Shown in pieces: positions 33,572 through 41,685 of a DNA stretch of 64,000 nt (position 1 is the stretch's first letter; each line of letters starts with the position of its first letter). A model generated the notes under the pieces. That model did not search any database. It was not told the origin of the DNA and saw only the letters and a list, made by a program, of their open reading frames with translations. The DNA is from Bergeyella_A cardium. Lineage in GTDB: Bacteria > Bacteroidota > Bacteroidia > Flavobacteriales > Weeksellaceae. The translations under genes were made by a program, and so were the position numbers. The DNA lies in NCBI RefSeq assembly GCF_030012605.2, contig NZ_CP114055.2, one strand, 5' to 3'.

Positions 33572-35719
33572 ATGATTAGAAAAATTTTTATAGCATCGGC
33601 ATTATTACCTGCGGTTATCGCTTTTGCACAGCAGTATGGAGGGATGTGGATGCCTACCGAACTCAACGAAAAAGAAATGAAACAGCTCGGGATGAAGATA
33701 TCCGCAAAGGATATTTATAACACCGAGAAGCCAAGCATAAAAGACGCCGTAGTGCAGTTTGATGGAGGCTGTACCGCCGAAGTGATCTCACCAAAAGGCT
33801 TGATATTGACCAACCACCACTGTGGGTATGGAGAGATTCAGTCGCACTCCACCGTAGAAAATGATTTGCTGACCAATGGTTTTTGGGCAAAGAATATGTC
33901 TGGTGAGCTTCCCAACCCTGGTGTAACGGTAGATTTCATTACCGATATAAAGGAGGTTACCTCTCAGATTTTAGAAGGTACGAAAGGGCTTTCAGGGGCG
34001 GATTTAGAGGATAAAATCAATCAGAATATTCAGAATTATAAAGCCTCTCAGAAGATAGAAAGCTATCAGAAAATCGTAGTGAAATCAATGTACTACGGTA
34101 ATAAATACTACGCTTATGTAATTGATACTTACAAGGATATTCGCTTGGTGGGCGCTCCGCCGTCTGCCATTGGGAAGTTCGGCTCGGATACCGATAACTG
34201 GGTGTTCCCGAGACATACGGGCGACTTTTCTCTGTTTAGAATCTATGCGGGTAAAGACAATAAACCCGCGGAATATTCTAAGGACAATGTGCCTTTTACG
34301 CCTAAGCACTACCTCCCTATTTCCATAAAAGACAAGAAGGAGGGGGACTTTACTTTTGTGTTTGGCTTCCCAGGGAGGACTACCGAGTATCTCCCAGCCA
34401 TTGCGGTAGAGAAAATAATGAATGAAACCGACCCAGCGATGATTTCCGTGCGAGATGTAGCCCTCAAAACCTTGAATGAAAAAATGCGCGCTGATGATAC
34501 TACCAGAATTAAATATGCATCTAAATATGCGAGGATTGCCAACTACTGGAAAAAATGGATTGGCGAGGTAGAGGGGCTAAAAAAATCCCGTGCCGTAGAG
34601 AAGAAAAAGCAGTACGAACAGCAGCTTATCGCTAAAAATCCTGCCATAAAACCAACCATAGAGCAGCTCAACAGGCTTTATAATGAGCAGGCGCCGTATG
34701 CCCTCAACCGTGCATATTACTTGGAACTTTTAAGAAATGCTGAGACCCTTACTCTGGCAAATATCTACTTGGGATACCTCCAAAATGCTAAGGATGGAAG
34801 AGCAGATGCTCAATATCTGAATAGATTAAAGAGCTACCTTAAATCTTTCTACAAAGATTATGATGCTCAGCTTGATGCTCAGGTTACCGCAAAACTCCTC
34901 GTTCTCTACGGAGAGAAAACTCCGAAGGAATACCTGCCATCAAGCTTTAAGAATGATTTTAAATCATCAAATCAAGCTGCTATCTTGGAGAATATGGAGC
35001 GTTTTTCTGTTAATTCCATCATCACAGGGAGGAAGGCACTCAACGGAAGCACCGTTTATTCGGATATTGATAAGGTATTTAGCAATCAACAGGCGCTCTT
35101 AGAAGTATTAGAAAAAGATCCTTTCATTACGCTGGTGAGAGATTTAAAAGCGGTTTATTCTCGAACGACTGATGTTAATTTCGCACAATATCAAACCCAG
35201 ATTGATGCGCTCCAAAAGACCTTTATGGCTCAGCAAATGGAGACCGATAAAGACAGGAAATTCTTCCCAGATGCTAATTCTACCCTTAGGGTTACTTACG
35301 GTCAGATAAAGGGTTCTTCCCCTCGAGATGCCGTTTCGTATAACTATCAAACCCACTTGAAAGGGGTGATGGAAAAGTACATTCCTAACGATTATGAATT
35401 TAATGTCCCTGAAAAGCTCATCAATCTTTATAATGCCAAAGATTATGGCGTTTATAAGGATAAAACGGGCGATGTTCCAGTGAATTTCACAGCGACGAAC
35501 CACACTACGGGGGGCAACTCTGGAAGCCCCGCTCTTGATGCGTACGGAAACCTCATTGGGCTGAATTTTGACAGGCAATGGGAGGGCACGATGAGCGATA
35601 TAAACTACGACCCCAACCTCTGCCGAAACATAATGGTAGATACCAAGTACATCCTCTTCATTATAGATAAATACGCCGATTCTAAATGGCTGATAGACGA
35701 AATGAAGATTGTAAAATAA
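33572..35719 (+). CDS. dpp11: S46 dipeptidyl-peptidase, DPP11 type (acidic P1 specificity)
   Basis: An exported serine peptidase (715 residues, signal peptide MIRKIFIASALLPAVIAFAQ) that releases dipeptides from the N-terminus of oligopeptides. Catalytic residues by motif: His83 in LTNHHCGYG, Asp218 in RHTGDFSLFR and Ser650 in TGGNSGSPAL. Eighteen residues after the serine is Arg668 (in LNFDRQWEG), the position that is Arg673 in Porphyromonas DPP11 and Gly in DPP7; this predicts cleavage after Asp or Glu. The protein would act in the periplasm on peptides from extracellular proteolysis. Family knowledge is from characterised S46 enzymes; specificity here is inferred. Confidence 0.92.
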   Translation: MIRKIFIASALLPAVIAFAQQYGGMWMPTELNEKEMKQLGMKISAKDIYNTEKPSIKDAVVQFDGGCTAEVISPKGLILTNHHCGYGEIQSHSTVENDLLTNGFWAKNMSGELPNPGVTVDFITDIKEVTSQILEGTKGLSGADLEDKINQNIQNYKASQKIESYQKIVVKSMYYGNKYYAYVIDTYKDIRLVGAPPSAIGKFGSDTDNWVFPRHTGDFSLFRIYAGKDNKPAEYSKDNVPFTPKHYLPISIKDKKEGDFTFVFGFPGRTTEYLPAIAVEKIMNETDPAMISVRDVALKTLNEKMRADDTTRIKYASKYARIANYWKKWIGEVEGLKKSRAVEKKKQYEQQLIAKNPAIKPTIEQLNRLYNEQAPYALNRAYYLELLRNAETLTLANIYLGYLQNAKDGRADAQYLNRLKSYLKSFYKDYDAQLDAQVTAKLLVLYGEKTPKEYLPSSFKNDFKSSNQAAILENMERFSVNSIITGRKALNGSTVYSDIDKVFSNQQALLEVLEKDPFITLVRDLKAVYSRTTDVNFAQYQTQIDALQKTFMAQQMETDKDRKFFPDANSTLRVTYGQIKGSSPRDAVSYNYQTHLKGVMEKYIPNDYEFNVPEKLINLYNAKDYGVYKDKTGDVPVNFTATNHTTGGNSGSPALDAYGNLIGLNFDRQWEGTMSDINYDPNLCRNIMVDTKYILFIIDKYADSKWLIDEMKIVK

Positions 35720-35723
35720 CTCC

Positions 35724-35762
35724 TAAAATGGCTAACAGAAATCTTCTCGTTAGCCGTTTTTT
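35724..35762 (+). terminator. Terminator of dpp11
   Basis: GGCTAAC and GTTAGCC form a 7-bp perfect stem with flanking A and T runs. It is followed directly by the next gene. Confidence 0.8.
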
Positions 35763-35770
35763 ATTCTCAA

Positions 35771-36517
35771 ATGAATTTCTATAAACTCATCAAGAGGCTT
35801 ATTATAGATAGCCAGATTTTCGTCTCCCTTATGGGCACCTCCCTTGCGGTATTTTTCTTTTTACAGCAGGGTGTTTTCCGCTTGCCAGCTACTTTGCTTA
35901 TCTTCATTACTTACCTCTGTGGCTACCTCTATACCAAGTACCAGAGCTCGAAATATTTCCTTGCTGTTCTCTTGCTCTGTGGCTTTTCTGCCCTTGTCTG
36001 CATTGCTTTCATCATCTATAATCACAACTTGCCCACTCTTCTGAAATGGGTGTTTATCGTAATTTTGGGATTGTTTTATAACTCTTCTTTCCTTGCGATA
36101 TACATCAGGAGGATTCCTCTGCTGAAAATCTTCTATGTGGGATTGGTTTGGGCATTGGTCAATTCTTGGCTGGTCTTTGAGGCACTGAATATCCCTGTAT
36201 TTTTTATTAGTTTTTTCTTTGTTTCGGCATTGGTGCTCCCCTTTGATATTCGGGATATGAATGATGACGAGGTGCTTACCTTTCCAAAGATTATTGGGGT
36301 GAGGAATACTAAAATTCTCGCTCTGCTGATGCTTCTCGCAGCGCAGATACTCGGTTTTTTCTATCTACCCAATCCTTATGCTACTGCTTTTAGCGGTGCA
36401 GTAGGAGTTTCTCTCTTTTTTGTTCTCTTTTCTAAAACCTCCAATCCTGAATCCTACTTTTCCATTGGTGTAGAATCCTGTTGTGGACTGCCTTTTATAC
36501 TCTTACTTTTCCTTTAA
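35771..36517 (+). CDS. UbiA-like membrane protein lacking the first Asp motif
   Basis: A 248-residue membrane protein with seven or eight hydrophobic segments. Its second loop matches UbiA prenyltransferases: PFDIRDMNDDEVLTFPKIIG (Asp159, Asp162, Asp165, Asp166), and ESYFSIGVESCCGLPFIL ends the protein. The first UbiA motif (NxxxDxxxD) should lie near residue 55, but there the sequence reads ITYLCGYLYTKYQSSK, with no Asn or Asp. It is also about 50 residues shorter than the full UbiA at 16320. It may be a divergent enzyme or a non-catalytic relative. No operon partner; it is followed by the tRNA genes. Confidence 0.65.
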   Translation: MNFYKLIKRLIIDSQIFVSLMGTSLAVFFFLQQGVFRLPATLLIFITYLCGYLYTKYQSSKYFLAVLLLCGFSALVCIAFIIYNHNLPTLLKWVFIVILGLFYNSSFLAIYIRRIPLLKIFYVGLVWALVNSWLVFEALNIPVFFISFFFVSALVLPFDIRDMNDDEVLTFPKIIGVRNTKILALLMLLAAQILGFFYLPNPYATAFSGAVGVSLFFVLFSKTSNPESYFSIGVESCCGLPFILLLFL

Positions 36518-36645
36518 ATAGAAAGGCTTTCTTTTACTTTGATAGGTTATTCTGCATTCTATTGGGCAGACTCCTCTCGTATTAGTTTTGTTTTTCTTAA
36601 AAGGAATAGGATTTTTATTTTCATAGAATTAATAGTATTTAAAGT

Positions 36646-36676
36646 GGGTAACCTATTTTGATTTTGGGTAACCTAA
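36646..36676. repeat. Short direct repeat upstream of the tRNA genes
   Basis: TGGGTAACCTA occurs at 36646 and 36666, 20 bp apart. Nothing else is recognised in the 250-bp gap between the UbiA-like gene and the tRNAs. Confidence 0.5.
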
Positions 36677-36764
36677 TTATATGCCTCCCTCATCAAAATT
36701 CACCTTTAAAATCCTATAAAAATGAGCACAAAAAAAGAGAACCCTTACAGATTCTCTTACTTAG

Positions 36765-36837
<73 letters not shown>

Positions 36838-36845
36838 ATATTTAG

Positions 36846-36918
<73 letters not shown>

Positions 36919-37043
36919 ATATCGGACTGCAAATATACAATTAATTTTAAAATATCCAAATCCACTCAATAAACGAACTCTATCTAAGCAGTCTTTTGCT
37001 CTCCCTTTATTTTTCGTTATTTTCGCCGTTCAAAAATTCGTTT

Positions 37044-38051
37044 ATGCAACCATTAGTTACCGTTTCTATCCCCGTTTTTAAGTGTGAAGACTTCTTAGAA
37101 AAATGTCTTCTATCAGTTTTAAATCAATCCTATCAGAATTTAGAGGTAACTTTAATTAATGACCAAACGCCAGATCATTCAGTGCAGATTGCAGAGGAGT
37201 TTATCCGTAAGTATAACCTTAAAAATTGGAAAATATATCATCTGAAAGAAAATTCTGGGCTCTCAGTTGTTAGAAATAAGGGTATAGATACCGCACAGGG
37301 CAAGTACATCTTTTTTCTGGATAGCGATGATACCATTACCCCTGATTGTATTGAAACTTTGGTGGCTATATCGGAACGAACAGGTGCTGAAATGACAGTC
37401 TCTCAGCTCGAATGTGAGCAGTTGGAAACGGGCGAAAAATCCATTTGTATAAAAATTCAGGCAGAAGAAAGCGTTATCAATGGTAATGACAATTTGCTCA
37501 AAGCATTTTCTGAGGGAAAGATGGTAACTTATGCTGTGAATAAGCTGTTTATCGTAGATTATCTCAGAAAAAATAAACTTTATTTTGTGAAAGGTCTCTT
37601 TGCACAAGATGAGCTTTGGACTTTCCACCTTATGCTAAAAATGAGTAAAGTCGCCATTCATAAAGGGATTACTTATACCTATTATCTACATAAAAAATCG
37701 GTGATTCATAATCGTAATAAGAGGAATTTTGACAACTGGTTTACCATCGCACAGCACATAGATCAGGCACTGAAACAGGAAAAAAATGAGACGCGAAAGC
37801 GCTGGATTCTTACCTATTTCATCAATTATAAGTACCTCACCCTTCAAATGAATTGGAAGGCGCAGCAGAATGAGTCCCTTTGGAAGGAGTCCTACGCTAA
37901 TTATAAAACGCTCAGTAGCCTTCGTTTTTTGGATTATTTTTCTTCCAACTACTCCAAAAACACAAAAAAGCTGGATTTCTATTGCTCTCTGCCCACTTAC
38001 CTTGGCTTTAAGCTCTTCAAATGGCGATATGAGGGGATGAGGCTCTTTTAG
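37044..38051 (+). CDS. Family 2 glycosyltransferase
   Basis: A cytoplasmic or membrane-associated GT-A glycosyltransferase of 335 residues from the ATG at 37044. It begins MQPLVTVSIPVFKCEDFLEK, then CLLSVLNQSYQNLEVTLIND and the DxD-type motif FFLDSDDTITPDCIE (about 90-104), typical of GT2 enzymes of polysaccharide or O-antigen synthesis. The acidic base ED(QW)-like region appears as AQDELWTFHLMLKM near 190. No polymer cluster surrounds it. The sugar and acceptor are unknown. A longer open frame exists upstream, but the ATG fits the family start. Confidence 0.85.
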   Translation: MQPLVTVSIPVFKCEDFLEKCLLSVLNQSYQNLEVTLINDQTPDHSVQIAEEFIRKYNLKNWKIYHLKENSGLSVVRNKGIDTAQGKYIFFLDSDDTITPDCIETLVAISERTGAEMTVSQLECEQLETGEKSICIKIQAEESVINGNDNLLKAFSEGKMVTYAVNKLFIVDYLRKNKLYFVKGLFAQDELWTFHLMLKMSKVAIHKGITYTYYLHKKSVIHNRNKRNFDNWFTIAQHIDQALKQEKNETRKRWILTYFINYKYLTLQMNWKAQQNESLWKESYANYKTLSSLRFLDYFSSNYSKNTKKLDFYCSLPTYLGFKLFKWRYEGMRLF

Positions 38052-38125
38052 CCATATAAATCCAAGTGATTTTTTATAAATAAATCTCCATAAAAGGAAA
38101 AAATAAACAGTCACACGCGAGAAAC

Positions 38126-38207
38126 CTTCTCGACAAAAGTTTTGGGGTTTTCAGGCCGCCTGACAGCTTCCCGACAAAAAGGTTGGTGCTTTCACGTGAA
38201 TTATTCT
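38126..38207. repeat. Two degenerate 41-bp units
   Basis: CTTCTCGACAAAA at 38126 and CTTCCCGACAAAA at 38167 are exactly 41 bp apart. The first unit contains TCAGGCCGCCTGA and the second TTCACGTGAA, both dyads. The second unit also resembles the reverse complement of the 41-bp unit at 61496 (GACAA, then TTCACGCGAA). Confidence 0.6.
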
Positions 38208-38296
38208 CAATAAAACCTTTGTTTAATTATTAAATCCATAAAATCATCCTTTCTTTCATCATTAGAAGAGGTGTTATTAAGCTTAAAAGAAAACAC

Positions 38297-38304
38297 TACT
38301 TTTG
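38297..38304 (+). promoter_or_regulatory. Bacteroidota -7 box for the NADH dehydrogenase gene
   Basis: TACTTTTG, full TAnnTTTG match, 19 nt before the ATG at 38324. Confidence 0.6.
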
Positions 38305-38323
38305 TGGGAAATTTAAAAACAAA

Positions 38324-39580
38324 ATGGACAAAAGAGATAAAATCATCGTGATAGGAGGAGGCTTTGCAGGGCTAAAGCTCGCAAGGATGCTCAGCGGGAG
38401 AAAAGATCAGAAAGTAATGATTATCGATAAGGTAAATCACCATATGTTTCAGCCACTGTTTTACCAGCTGGCGAGCGGTAGGATAGAGCCGTCGAACATA
38501 TCATTCCCATTTAGAAAGATTTTCCAGAAGTCTAAAAATATCCAGTTTAGAATGACGGAGGTGAAGGAAATTCGCCCCGAAGAGCATAGAGTCATTTGTG
38601 AAGATGGTACTTTTAGCTACGACAAACTCGTCATCGCCACAGGTTGTAAGACCAATTTCTTTGGAAATACCCATATGGAGGAAATGGCATACGGGATGAA
38701 GAATACGCAGGAGGCGATTAATATCAGAAATAAAATTCTCCTCACCTTTGAGAAACTTATCATTGAAAAAAGCCGAAGTGCAGAGGGAAACTGGAATATC
38801 GTCATCGTGGGGAGTGGGCCTACGGGAGTGGAGCTCGCTGGGGCTTTTGCCGAGATGAAGAAGCAAACCCTACCGAGAGACTATCCTAAAATGGATTTCT
38901 CAAAGCTGAGAATTATCCTCGTAAGTGCCACTGAAAAACCTCTGAGCGTGATGAGCAAGGAGGCACAGGAAAAATCTGAACTCTACCTGAAGCAGCTTGG
39001 TGTAGAGCTCGTAAGCGGAGAAATAGTAACCGACTACGATGGCGAAAATCTGAAAATGCAGAGTGGGATGGTCATCCCCTCAAAAAATGTAATCTGGGCA
39101 GCAGGAGTTACAGGAAATATAATTCCAGGACTTAACCCAGACATCATCGTAAGAAACCGATATACCGTAGACCGATTCAATAAAGTAAAAGGCTATGAAG
39201 ATATTTACGCCATAGGAGACATCGCCTATATGGAGACACCGAAATACCCTCAGGGGCATCCTCAGGTAGCAAATGTGGCGATTAATCAGGCAAAAAACTT
39301 GGCAGAAAACTTCCTTAGAGCCCAACTTTCTCAGTGGAAAGAATATGAGTATAATGACCAAGGTTCTATGGCTACCATTGGTAAGCACAGGGCGGTAGTG
39401 GACCTCCCTAAATGGAAATTCCAGGGGACTTTTGCGTGGTATTTCTGGATGTTTCTCCACCTGATGCTCATCCTCGGTGTGAGGAACAAGCTCGCGATAT
39501 TCTTTAACTGGATGTGGAGCTACTTTAATAAAGATTCATCACTAAGGCTCATCACCGTTCAACCAAAAAAGAAAGCCTAA
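38324..39580 (+). CDS. Type II NADH:quinone oxidoreductase-like flavoprotein
   Basis: A 418-residue FAD enzyme that probably passes electrons from NADH to menaquinone at the inner face of the cytoplasmic membrane without pumping protons. It has two Rossmann motifs, IIVIGGGFAGLKLARML for FAD (about 7-23) and IVIVGSGPTGVELAGAFAEM for NADH (about 160-180), the FAD-contact segment YAIGDIAYME near 300, and a C-terminal membrane anchor FAWYFWMFLHLMLILGVRNK. The MFQPLFYQLASG segment is typical of Ndh-2. It is followed 15 bp later by trmD. The related sulfide:quinone group lacks this pattern. Confidence 0.9.
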   Translation: MDKRDKIIVIGGGFAGLKLARMLSGRKDQKVMIIDKVNHHMFQPLFYQLASGRIEPSNISFPFRKIFQKSKNIQFRMTEVKEIRPEEHRVICEDGTFSYDKLVIATGCKTNFFGNTHMEEMAYGMKNTQEAINIRNKILLTFEKLIIEKSRSAEGNWNIVIVGSGPTGVELAGAFAEMKKQTLPRDYPKMDFSKLRIILVSATEKPLSVMSKEAQEKSELYLKQLGVELVSGEIVTDYDGENLKMQSGMVIPSKNVIWAAGVTGNIIPGLNPDIIVRNRYTVDRFNKVKGYEDIYAIGDIAYMETPKYPQGHPQVANVAINQAKNLAENFLRAQLSQWKEYEYNDQGSMATIGKHRAVVDLPKWKFQGTFAWYFWMFLHLMLILGVRNKLAIFFNWMWSYFNKDSSLRLITVQPKKKA

Positions 39581-39595
39581 ATCATCAATACAAAA

Positions 39596-40279
39596 ATGAG
39601 AATAGATATTATAAGCGTACTTCCAGAATTAATGGAAAGTCCATTCCAGACCTCTATCTTAAAAAGAGCGATGGAAAAAGGATTGGCAGAGGTGCATTTT
39701 CACCAGCTTAGAGATTGGAGCACAGGTAAGCACAGGCAGGTAGATGATGAGCCCTATGGTGGAGGTGCAGGTATGGTAATGATGGTAGAACCACTGGATA
39801 AATGTATCTCTGAGCTTAAATCTCAAAGAAACTACGATGAAATCATTTATCTAACTCCAGAGGGAGAAACTCTTAATCAGAAAATTGCCAATACCCTCTC
39901 GATAAAGGAGAATTTAATGCTTATTTGCGGGCATTATAAGGGGATAGACCAGCGGGTTCGGGATTTGCACATCACGAAGGAGATTTCTATTGGGGATTAT
40001 GTACTCACGGGTGGGGAGCTTGCCGCTTGCGTACTGGCAGATGCTATTATCAGACTGCTCCCAGGGGTTCTTAATGACGAGCAGAGTGCCCTTACCGATA
40101 GTTTCCAAGATAACCTCCTCTCTCCACCGATATACACCCGACCAGAGGAGTATAAGGGACTGAAAGTTCCAGAAGTTTTACTCAGTGGTAATTTTGGGAA
40201 GATAGAAGAATGGAGGTATGAGGAAGCTTTAAGAGTAACCCGTGAGCGTCGCCCAGATTTACTCAGTGAGGATTTCTGA
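39596..40279 (+). CDS. trmD: tRNA (guanine37-N1)-methyltransferase
   Basis: TrmD methylates G37 next to the anticodon of proline, leucine and arginine tRNAs, preventing frameshifts. The 227-residue SPOUT enzyme has the expected motifs: MRIDIISVLPELMESPF, DDEPYGGGAGMVMMVEP, IYLTPEGE, LMLICGHYKGIDQRVR and SIGDYVLTGGELAACVLADA, then RLLPGVL. All are intact, and the length is normal. It lies 15 bp after the NADH dehydrogenase gene; the usual rpsP-rimM-rplS neighbours are absent, which is common in this phylum. Confidence 0.97.
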   Translation: MRIDIISVLPELMESPFQTSILKRAMEKGLAEVHFHQLRDWSTGKHRQVDDEPYGGGAGMVMMVEPLDKCISELKSQRNYDEIIYLTPEGETLNQKIANTLSIKENLMLICGHYKGIDQRVRDLHITKEISIGDYVLTGGELAACVLADAIIRLLPGVLNDEQSALTDSFQDNLLSPPIYTRPEEYKGLKVPEVLLSGNFGKIEEWRYEEALRVTRERRPDLLSEDF

Positions 40280-40368
40280 TATTTTAGAAATATAAAAAAA
40301 TAATAGGCTTTTTTGTATAGTTATCAAATTAATTTATATATTGCGACCGCTTAAAAAAGAAGAATATT

Positions 40369-40755
40369 ATGGCGAAAATCAAAGTTCAATATGAGTTTCC
40401 GATGCATTGTCTTTCAGAGATTTTGTACGAGTATATGGCAACTGCAGAAGGGCTTTCTGAGTGGTTTGCAGATGAGGTGGTAGAGAAAGGAGATGATTTT
40501 TATTTTTCTTGGGGTGGCAGTGAGCCAGAGAGAGCTACACTCATACGATATAAGCCAGAGGGTTTTGTGAGATTCCGTTGGGAAGAAGACGAAGGCACGA
40601 AGAACTTCTTTGAGATGTCCATAAATATAGACGAGATTACAGAAGACCTTTCCCTTAATATTATTGATTTCTGCGATGAGGACGATGAAGAAGAAAACAG
40701 AATCTACTGGGAAAACCTCATTGAGAATTTGAGAATAAAATTGGGTGCTGGTTAA
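40369..40755 (+). CDS. START-like (SRPBCC) domain protein
   Basis: A 128-residue soluble protein of the helix-grip (SRPBCC/AHSA1-like) fold as found in Bacteroidota. It starts MAKIKVQYEFPMHCLSEILY, with GLSEWFADEVVEKGDDFYFS after it, and RYKPEGFVRFRWEED in the core. The C-terminal third is very acidic. Proteins of this fold bind a hydrophobic ligand or assist other proteins, but no specific partner is known. Its own terminator follows, so it is probably transcribed alone. Confidence 0.8.
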   Translation: MAKIKVQYEFPMHCLSEILYEYMATAEGLSEWFADEVVEKGDDFYFSWGGSEPERATLIRYKPEGFVRFRWEEDEGTKNFFEMSINIDEITEDLSLNIIDFCDEDDEEENRIYWENLIENLRIKLGAG

Positions 40756-40775
40756 GCATCTCATAATTAAGATAA

Positions 40776-40811
40776 ATGAACGAAATTGTTTTTTCGTTCA
40801 TATTTTTATTT
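40776..40811 (+). terminator. Terminator of the START-like gene
   Basis: ATGAACGAAA (40776-40785) and TTTCGTTCAT (40792-40801) form a perfect 10-bp stem, followed by ATTTTTATTT. The ATG inside it opens the next frame but is part of the hairpin, so the downstream gene is taken from 40818. Confidence 0.8.
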
Positions 40812-40817
40812 ATTGAA

Positions 40818-41633
40818 ATGAAGATGAGTTATACATCAGAAGATTTTTCAGCTATTAATACCGCTTTCTTATTTGGCGATGCCGTTAAAGTTTCATTTTT
40901 TGTGAGAAATGGAGCTGTCATTATGGCAGAAGAATGCTACTTCTACCTTATGGCGTCTATGAGAAAGATGCGTATGCGAATACCGCTTACCTATACCTTG
41001 GAGTATTTTCAGGACTTGTTTGATACCGAAGTTTTAGCAAAGGGCGTACAGAATGCAATCATTAACCTAATCGTTTATAGAAATGTGGAAGATACTCTCC
41101 TTAAGAAGAGAAATGTATCTTATTATTTTGATGTGAGCCCGATTGATGATATCCTCAAAATACAGGGTGAGTATTCATTAGACATTATAAAAGAAGTTAT
41201 TGTGAATACCAGCCTCCTCAGTAATATAAGGACGCACTGCCCGGAGAATATCTATGCAGGCATCTACGCGGAGGAAAATGATTTGGATGAAGTGATTCTG
41301 CTCAATGCAAATAAGCGAATCGCGAGGAGTATATCTGGGAACCTCCTTTTCCTACAAGAGGGGAGGATAAAAGTCCCTAAACAAACCGAAGGCGCATTAA
41401 TATCCCCTTTAATGGAGAATTTTGTAACCTTCCTTCATCGCCAGAATCTTGCAGAGGTAGATCAGGTAGAGATGGCGGCTTTTGAGTCTCAAAAGGCAGA
41501 TGAAATCCTTCTGGTTTCAGATGAAAAAGGGCTTTATTCCGTTACCAGAATTAGAAATAAAACCTTTGGTACGCAGACTTTCTCTAACTGGGTACAGCAG
41601 TGGCAAGAGAAGTTTAATGATAAAGAAGATTAA
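40818..41633 (+). CDS. Class IV aminotransferase homologue without the catalytic lysine
   Basis: A 271-residue protein of the class IV PLP fold (branched-chain aminotransferase and aminodeoxychorismate lyase family). It keeps the start AINTAFLFGDAVKVSFFVRN, the RLMASMRKM-type helix (here YLMASMRKMRM), the strand DLDEVILLNANKRI and the NLLFLQEGRIKVP segment. The residue that should be the Schiff-base lysine, in the LKT motif before the helix, is Arg138 here (SNIRTHCPENIYA), and the usual ExSxxN motif is degenerate (RSISGN). It is therefore probably not a normal PLP enzyme. The ATG at 40776 lies in the preceding terminator, so 40818 is chosen. Confidence 0.75.
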   Translation: MKMSYTSEDFSAINTAFLFGDAVKVSFFVRNGAVIMAEECYFYLMASMRKMRMRIPLTYTLEYFQDLFDTEVLAKGVQNAIINLIVYRNVEDTLLKKRNVSYYFDVSPIDDILKIQGEYSLDIIKEVIVNTSLLSNIRTHCPENIYAGIYAEENDLDEVILLNANKRIARSISGNLLFLQEGRIKVPKQTEGALISPLMENFVTFLHRQNLAEVDQVEMAAFESQKADEILLVSDEKGLYSVTRIRNKTFGTQTFSNWVQQWQEKFNDKED

Positions 41634-41685
41634 TCAAAGAGACAATAGATTTTAAAACCATTTTATTAACTAAAAAAAAGTAAAT

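Noticed and set aside
40776..40817. An N-terminal extension of the class IV homologue from the ATG at 40776
   Set aside because: This ATG is the first arm of a perfect terminator hairpin of the preceding gene, and the extension is hydrophobic with no counterpart in the family.
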